Source: Symsagittifera roscoffensis
Taxonomy: Eukaryota > Xenacoelomorpha > Acoela > Convolutidae
Assembly: GCF_963678635.1 (NCBI RefSeq)
Contig: NC_087067.1
Coordinates: 40,258,379-40,322,378, forward strand
Length of the DNA stretch: 64,000 nucleotides
Direction: 5' to 3'
The position numbers and the translations under genes were made by a program. This document shows positions 44,201-53,200 of this stretch, piece by piece. Numbering within the stretch: position 1 is the stretch's first letter; every line of letters begins with the position of its first letter. Below the pieces are notes generated by a model. That model worked only from the letters and a program-made list of their open reading frames with translations. It did no database searches and was not told the origin of the DNA.

Positions 44201-47200
44201 CACTCCCAAATCTGAGATTTGGGTTTCATTAGTTAGAATGGATTGTTTTGACCGTTTTTCGAAGTTTTTGATTTCAACGACTGAAATGGTTTGTGGGAAG
44301 CTCCGCTGCGTGAACAATTACCTGTAATTTTTTTATACAAAAAATTATGACCTTCCGAAAAGCCAAATTCTGAATTTTTTGACTGCTTTTTCAAACTTTT
44401 TGGTTTTTCTCGAAAAGTACCCTCGCAAGTCTGAGGTTTTGTTTTGAACATGTAGAACGGGTTTTGGGAAGCTCTCTTGCCAAAGCGGTCGCGCCCAAAC
44501 TTTTTGCGCAAAAAGTTATGACCCTCGGAAAAGTCGAAACATAGACTGTTTTTTGAAACTCTTAGACTTTTCTCAAAAACTACCCTCTGAAACTGAAATA
44601 TTGGCTTCAGTGTGAAGAACGGGACGTGAAAAACTCCACTGTATAAGCTGTTAAGTACATTTTTTTCACACAAAAAGTTATGACACTCGGAAAAGTCAAA
44701 TTTTTGGTTCTTTTACCGTTTTTTGAAACTTTTTGACTTCACTCGAAAACTACTCACCCAAATTTAATGTGCAACGTTTTAAGCATCTTTCAACCTAAAA
44801 AGCTCTTGTAATCACTTCATCTTTTAAAAAAACTGAAATAATTGATGAAATTAACAGACTTTGAAGTCATTAAATTGGGAATTACCTTTCGTTGCTAGGG
44901 TCTGATTTTGAAATTACCCTTGTCCTTCCTCATCATTACAAAAATTTCAAAAAATATCAACCAGGTAATTCCAGCTGTAGCTGGTTTCTAGTTTTTTAAG
45001 GCACAAAAAAGTAGAGATAAAAAACCTATAACAAGGTGAGGACAGGTGATAATTTAGGTTAATTAAACCTCGAACCTCCCTTAAAAAATTTAGGTAAAAA
45101 ACAAGGTAGTCCAATTCTAAAATCAAGTCGTCAATGAGGTAGTAAAGTAAAGTTGATGTGAGAGCACTACTCGCACTGGAATTCCATGGATGATAATCGA
45201 TTATATTGTCATTTTATAGTCAGTTTCTACGAAATCAATTATGATCCATCAAAAATGGATTATAATCATAATATTTTTTTATCAATATAATCCATTATAA
45301 TCGATTATATTCCATTAAAAATGGATTATAACCAGAATGTTTTTTCATCATTATAATCCAATTTACCAGGTTATAATTGATTACAATTTATTTTTTGAGA
45401 AGAGAATTTTGCAAGTTTTTTCAGAGTTATCTCATTTCCTGTTTCATCCAGTTGCTACGTATTATATTTCATAAATTTTTATTTTTCACATAAAACTTTA
45501 TTTATTTAAAATTTTTCTACTTTTTTTAAACTACGTTAACTCCAGCACCTCTTTACAGAAACGCAGTTTACCCCTCGTCAGTTTACCTCCCGCCCCATCC
45601 CCCCTCCCAGTTTACCCCTCTTCACTTTTAACCCTCCCCAGTTTACCAACCCTCGCCCAGTTTACTGAACGTGGGCGTTGTAAAAAAAATGGGGGTGAAG
45701 GAGGAACAAAACAACTTGTGTGAGGGGATTAAAATGGAGAATGGGGCTGAGATGGGGTAGAGAAAGTAGAGATATACGCGGGGGAGTGGTTTAAATGCGG
45801 TTGTGAGGGGGGATTGGGAGGGGCAAATGGGGATGTGGGTAAAGTTAGGGGGGGGGGGGGGGGGGGGGGTTAATTTGAGTGGGTTTAGATTGTGAGTACG
45901 CCGTGAGTAACGCAGAAATGTTGCTAGTTTTGCAAATGATTCTGCAAAAAAAATGTTAAGATTCTAATCCTTTATAATCAATTATAATGGATTTTAAATG
46001 GATTATAGTCCATTATAATGAATTTCAGTGGATTGTGTTTTTACGAAAATAATCGATTATATTGACAATATAGTCGAATTCATGGTCTAAATTTGCAACA
46101 ATAATGGATTATAATGACCAAGTTTTAGACAAAAATTTTCCATCATAATCGATTATTATCCATGGATCTCCGGTGCGGGTATTTGATTCAGGTATTGGAC
46201 TTTAATTTGTTTTTGAGGTGAGTTTTTTGAAGTATTTGTTTTATTTGGCTGATGAGTTGAACTGCGAAACACACAAACAGGGACCTTTTGTTATGTACAC
46301 TACTGCTTTTTTCTAACCAAAAATGTTGTTTTTCAAATAGTTTTGGTGCTGATTTAAACTAATTTTTGTTGATTTAAACTAGAAAAAAAAACAATTTCAA
46401 ATGATTTTTTTGTCAAACGCGGTGCAAGAAGCGGTGAATTGTATCATATTTTTAGCTGACCTCGATAATTCGATTATATATTTGTAACCAGTCCCATGTA
46501 CTCAAAAAAAATTGGACTCGCCCTTATGTTGTCCAACTATTTCAGCCACATGTGGGTAACCTGACAGTACATGTTGAGAATGTGGGGTCAGGAGGGGACA
46601 ATGACCTCCAGAAAGGCACAAAGTACAAAGTGACCTTGGAAGATGAAGATGGAGATACGGCATCGGGAGAAGCTGTCAACATAGAAGAGGTAGCCTTCAA
46701 CGACAATCTGTTGCATATGTACAATTTTTTTACTCTTTTTTTCCCTTGGAAAAAGTAAACAACAAAGTATGGCATTGAGGTTTTAATACGTCATTTTATC
46801 TAACCAATTTTGAATAAAAACAAGAAAACTTCTGTTAATTTGACGAATTGAGAATCATAAAGCGTTATTTAATTTTAACTGAAAAATCAGCTCAAGTGAT
46901 ATTTTTGGAACTAGTACACAGAAATATTTAATGGTTTGAGAAAATGCATATGCAGTCATAGTTTTTATAAAACAAGAAAAAATTACAGCGAAGCCCTGGC
47001 TTCATTAGATATTTTCTTCTGCTTTATTTCCAGTCTGAAACCGTGATTAAATTGTCAAAAATAATTACAGTCTAAATCAGTTCTGAAATCATAACAATTA
47101 AGATCAGGTCGAACTCTGACTTCAGCGTATCAGACCATAAGCGGCGTCGAGAGTAAGCGAAACCGTAAGAAAGACTAACTGATGGAGACTTAAAATATCA

Positions 47201-50200
47201 AAACAATTTAATAGCCCGACTATTTTTCTGGTTAAAATTCGATGAACCTAGTGAAGTCTCTTCAATAGCCGTGATAATTTTTTTGTTTGTCGTTTTTTGT
47301 TTGGAAAAATCTTGAAATTTGTCACGCTCAAAATTGATTTTTTTTGCGGTTTGCTTTTTGATTTGTTTTCTAATTTCAGTTCATTTCTCAAGCTAAAAGA
47401 ATAGCAAACTCCGCTATCATTGAACAGCAAAAGTGCAAGAATCACAAAATACGTAATCGACTTCTAGTTGCTAAAGTTGCTTTTAATTTTACCCATTTGT
47501 TTACCCGTTCATTTAAAAATTTACCCATATATTTGATTTTCAAATCGGTTATATTTATTAAAATGTTACAATAATAAATTTTTCTCAAAGCCTTAAGAGA
47601 GCGTTAAGCCTACACGCATATATATTTTTTAAAATTTCGAATGATGTAGTGTTTGTGAAAAAAGTCAAAAATATTTTTCGCATGCTTGCGTTGATTAGCT
47701 CCTTTTCAGTTGTCCGTTGGCTATGTATTTTCTATTACTGAAAATGTTCTTGTTTTTTTTGCAGATTTCTTTATGAATTGCAGTAATAAATTTTTTAATA
47801 GTAAATATCGCCAGAAAAACTTTTCATAAAATTGCATAGGCTTAAAAGCCAAATAATCATATGGGACTAATCAATTGGCACCTCTGTACTTTTTTGATAA
47901 ACCGCTTTAACCTCGCAGCACTTGTGTACGTTCTCAAAAACTCAATTCATTTAGATCTATTTAATGGATTTGATTCGAATTTCACTTAAATTTTTTTTCA
48001 TTTTTTCATTTAATTTCAAATACATGCGAGGGAATTACGATCTAATTATCAAAGGCTGCAGCATCCAGGGTTTTATTATATAGATACAAGCTGTCTTTTT
48101 TTGCTTCGAAAACTTATTTTTCTAAGGTTTCTTAAATATTTTTTGATTTTTGTGTTGATCGACTCGCCGTCTAAAATTAAATGAATATCTAAAGTAGAAA
48201 GACTGCAAGTATACCAGAGCAAACCCACGAACTTTTCGCCTACCCTGAAAAACCAAATCTGCCCTACAAAGTCAAAACTTTGAGCTCTTACTCAAATATT
48301 TGAACATTTCGTCTGCCCTATAGAGTTAAATTATTGAAAAACCAAAACAATGAAAATTTGTTTCCTATTTAATGGAAGAATTTCATGAGTTTTTAACGAC
48401 TGAAATATCCTGTGTTACTTTGGAGAAACTTGCACGAGCCTAAAAATGCCAATCTGCAAATTTAGACTAATTAATGCGCGCTTTCGTTTAAATTTAAAGC
48501 AACTGCAATATCTGCGACGCAGTTGAATAAAGCTTTTAAGTTCAACTCAGTTTGAGCAATTCAATCGTTTTAGTTAAAGGTTATTAGACAAAACTTTCTT
48601 CACCTTTTAAGAACAATTTAAAGAGGGGGAGCAGATGGGTAAATTTGGGCAGCTGCAATATTCAGTGTCTTATTGTGATGCGAGCAACCTTTTAAGCTAA
48701 TTATACAATTTTTCTGACAATATCGAAATGTTAGTCGAACTTTTTAACTGTTGATTCACTGTTAAAAAATGATTATGCGGAGCTAAAACTTTCTTTGAAA
48801 ATCGGAGAGATAAACCAGTTCTTTTGCTTATATGCTGGCTCCCTTCAACTTGGAACCAGTTCTAACAAGTATTTATTAAATACTTTGATATTTAAGAGTA
48901 AAAAACGCAGTGAGTACTCTTATATAGATCTTGCAGATTTTTTTTTTCAGGAAAAATGTTCAGATTTTGTTCACGCTTATTTTTGATTTTTCGCAGTTTG
49001 ACTTTTGATTTCTTTCCAAGTTCAGTTCATTCCCGTTGTTGAAAGCAAGGCAAACTCCACTATCTAACGGCAAAAATGTAAAGGTCACAAAAAAGTGATC
49101 GTTTTCTAATTTCGAAAATGGAATTTAATTATCAGATTCCCCAGCAAAATGAAAAACTTACCTATTGATCCAATTTTCTCAAATTTTGTTGATTTTGACA
49201 AAAAAGTGCCCATTATAATTTTTTTCTACAAATTAGAAAGGTCTTAGGGCCATCTATTTGTTTTCTTCGAAATTCAAAATTGAGAATTTTTCCAAAATAA
49301 AAATCAGTTTTTTTTCAGTTTCCTTGCGTTTATTAGTTTTTTCCACTGTCAATTGGCTCGCCTTATCATTATAAAATCTTTTGAACTAATAAACCAAGAT
49401 CGATTACTAGAGTTTATGAAAAAACGTTAAGCTGAAACTGTTCATAGTTTCAGGCTGAGAAAATATAATTCAACTTAGAAATCAGTTGCTTCTTTTTCTC
49501 CCCTATTTTCGCAAGAACACCACTGTTTACTAGATCTATCGAGACTAGGAAATATAAGGGTAATATAAGGATCGGTAAGATTAGAATAAGAAGTTGCACG
49601 AATCTGTCCGAACGAAAATGAGAAAAATTGACGAACAGACGGTGTACATTGTCCAATACTACTCTATGAGAAAGCCACACGGTGCCTCATGAACTCATCT
49701 GGTGTGATTAATGATTATCAACAGACGTATATCATTTTAGATTTAGAAAAAACTAGGTTTGGAAAGAACCAAAAGCATGACGAAACAAAAACAATAGTAG
49801 TTTTAGCTTATTTCCACGTCTCAATAAGCTTAATCAAGTCGAGCCATTACTAAAGACAAAACCAGATCACAACAAAGAATATAAACCGAATACTAGCATC
49901 AAAAAGTAAAAAAGCAGAGGACAACAAAATTTCAAATAAATTATTTATTGATTATATAAATTGCATTGAATAGAGCCGTAAAATTGATGATATTTTTAGA
50001 ATAATGTACAATGACCATCATATATTTATTAAACACAAACACGTCGACAAAAATGTGATTATTTTTTAAATAAAACTTGCAGTAATTTTTCTAAAAACGT
50101 TTAAGTAAAATTTATGAATTCAACACAAAATACAAAAATTAGTAAATTAGTAATTTATTTGCCTCTCAACGATCATCCTTTCTTGTAATCGTCTTCTAAA

Positions 50201-53200
50201 AGAATCAAAAAATTTAATTACTAATCTAATCAAAAACTAGTTCATCATGGCCTTTCCAGGATTTTAAACCATTTAAAATTTATTTCAAATGCATATTCAT
50301 CAAGGTTTCTCATTGATTTTCATATAAATCCTTAAATATTCAAATTTAAACGCTAAATCAGATCATCAAGGTTTCTTCTTGGATCTTTAATCTTATATCT
50401 TTTCTATCAAATCTTTCGTAAAACCCGATCATCGAGGCTTTGCTCGGATCTGTTAAGTTTTTTTTCACATTCAAATCCTATGTTTTAAAACAAGTGTCTT
50501 ACAACCTCAAACGTCGATTCACCCTCCAACATTTTCAAAAGACTTAGGACTAGCTGAATTTTTTTCTCAAAAACTCATCATGATATTTAAGCTAAAGGGT
50601 GAAAATTTTCGTTACTCATCGTTCACTTGAACCCTACCTCTTATTCACCCAATTTAAAAAATCACTTAGAACTAGCCAGCCCTTAATTAGTTGCAACTGA
50701 TCTACTTGTGTTCTAATTAAACCTGAACTTTGTTGATTGATTTACTACTTGCCAACCCTCGATCTCAATACGATACTCAATTAAGTAAATTTAAAATTAC
50801 TTAAATGTAGAAAACGCCACATACCTTTGAGGGCAGTAAAACATCTTTTAAATGACCTTATATGCTCTCTCCCCAACGCGTCTTGCCATGACAAAATGAC
50901 CCGAGGATTTAGGAGAACCTCACAAAAAGAAAACTAACAGTTTATGAAATAGCAATTAAGAACGGGATTTTGCATCACTCATACTCACGCTAATGGCAAA
51001 CGATAGTTGAGCAAACAAACAAACAAGAGTTATCCAAAAAATATCTAATTCAAAACTCTAGATACGATCTTGTTATAACATCACTCAAATGAAAGATCAG
51101 CTAGGTTAGATAAAACAAACCTATGCAACCTATGCGATATATTGAAAGCTTAATGATTCGATACTACAAAAATTTCGAGGAAGTTTCTATCTTACTATTT
51201 GTCATAAATCCTTTCAGTGACCCATCACGGGGACAACACAATTTTTTCACATTCTCATAATAAGTTTAAATCGAAAAAGTAATAGGCCAAGCAAACAGGA
51301 ATTTCCAAACGTGAAAATGAAAAACCAATTAGGAGACCATTACCTACCAAGCTTATGCAATATAACCTCATGATATGGTTTATTGACTATTGAAATTCTA
51401 TCGCCAGATTTCAATGAAACACGAACACACAATACAAACATAATATAGAAATTAGTTTCTCAAAAACTTTGGCAGTTTATATCAAAACTATACAACCCCA
51501 ATATTCACAACGAGCAGAAATGATGTTCCAAAAATGTGTTTTTTCAATCAAATGTATTTATAATTTTATATTAGATAAAGATGAAACATTTTTCTTATCT
51601 ACTTCAAAAACATTTTAACCTTTGCAGTAAACACAGAAATAAATCTTTTTCACAATTTTTAAATGTAACTCCTAAAAACTCACCAATCCAAAAATTTCAC
51701 AGATTACACAAGACAATCTACGAATATTACTAGCATGGTTTATGATAGACTTTTTTCAACACAATCTAGACCTAATTGAACATTCTAGAAAACAATTTTT
51801 TACGCACTTCGACGCAGACACAATTTTGACAGATAAAACAGATTATGTATGGAATCCCGAATGGTATCATGACATACCAAATGGTATCAAAACCTCAGCA
51901 ATTGAAAAGTTATTAGAAAACAAAAATTGTTTCAAGATAACTCCAGTAACCAGAGATACAACGCCATTAAATTATAAAAAAAATGTGTCAAGCTAGAACA
52001 ATTGACAATAGCCTTGATTCAACTTTCATGTATACATAAGAGAACCTAAATGAAATCAGAACTCTAAATCAGCAAAATATTCCAACACCTTCTGATTTTA
52101 TAAAAGAAGAAATGGTAAAAAAAAACGAATAACACCACAACAAACTATATCACCTATTCACCCAACAGTGACAGCACCACATAAACTCAATAACACCCCG
52201 TTCCCACAAAAAAAACATTACAATCAACAACTGAACCAAAGTTTTTCCCATTTAATTACAAATGAACGATCGAACGCACAGACTATTAACCCAAAAACGA
52301 CCCTTCAGTGGACTAAAGAACAAACCTAAAAACCCCTTTGCAAACCATTATTATGAAATTTTCGCAAATAAAAATATAAGTCAAATTGTAGCACCTTCAA
52401 TTCAGACAAAACAATCAAAACCTCTTGATCACATTTATAAACAGCAACCACCCAAATTCAAATTCAAAATCAATCAGCTTCCATGATAAACGAAACACTC
52501 AAACGACCACACTGAAAAAAAAACATTTTTTCCAACACAATAAACATTACTCACCTAACGCTTAATTCAAAAACAGAAACCCATCTCATTTCTCAGAAAA
52601 TGAAAGTTACTTCCATTGAAACTAACAACAACAACAACATAGTTCTAACCAACCGAAATGCCGATGAAATAATTTTGATGAACCAGGTAATATCTATAAA
52701 CCAAATAATCAATCACAAAAGACTAAAATACCCATGAAATCCAATTTTCTCAACCAAAAATTAACACTCCAGAGTCAGTGAGAAATGAAATACCATTGCC
52801 ATATTATTTACAGCAACATGGAATTAGGCGAAATAAATAACTAATGTTACCAAAATATGTAATACATCAGAACATTTTCACTTGACGAAGAACCTATACC
52901 TTAGAGGTGGATCATCCATCACATTAAACAAACTTCTAAAAATTTTTAACAGTTATAGACCTGAGTCTTCAGTTGAAGATTATTTAAACGCTGTTACAGC
53001 GAATTTAATTTCAAATATAGTCCCAGAACCAGTTGATACACGTCATTATCAAATATTTATTCACAGACGGGCAGCTGTAATACAAACCACACTCGACGAA
53101 GCAGCTCAAAAATGGTTTTCAGTGCTACCAAAAAAGTTTAATCAGATTGCAAATGTTTCACACAAGAAGTTTTCAAAATGTTTGATTCAGAAAAAAAAAC

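Larger units (their letters stand above)
42607..46545 (+). other. Gene 2 intron 4 (3.9 kb)
   Basis: Phase 0 intron containing a ~165-bp satellite (43800-44770), AT repeats (45190-45400, 45965-46165) and a C/G-rich minisatellite block (45540-45870). No exon seen. Confidence 0.6.

Noticed and set aside
44233..44673. 146-residue minus-strand frame
   Set aside because: Lies entirely in the diverged satellite array; the protein is itself repetitive and has no counterpart.
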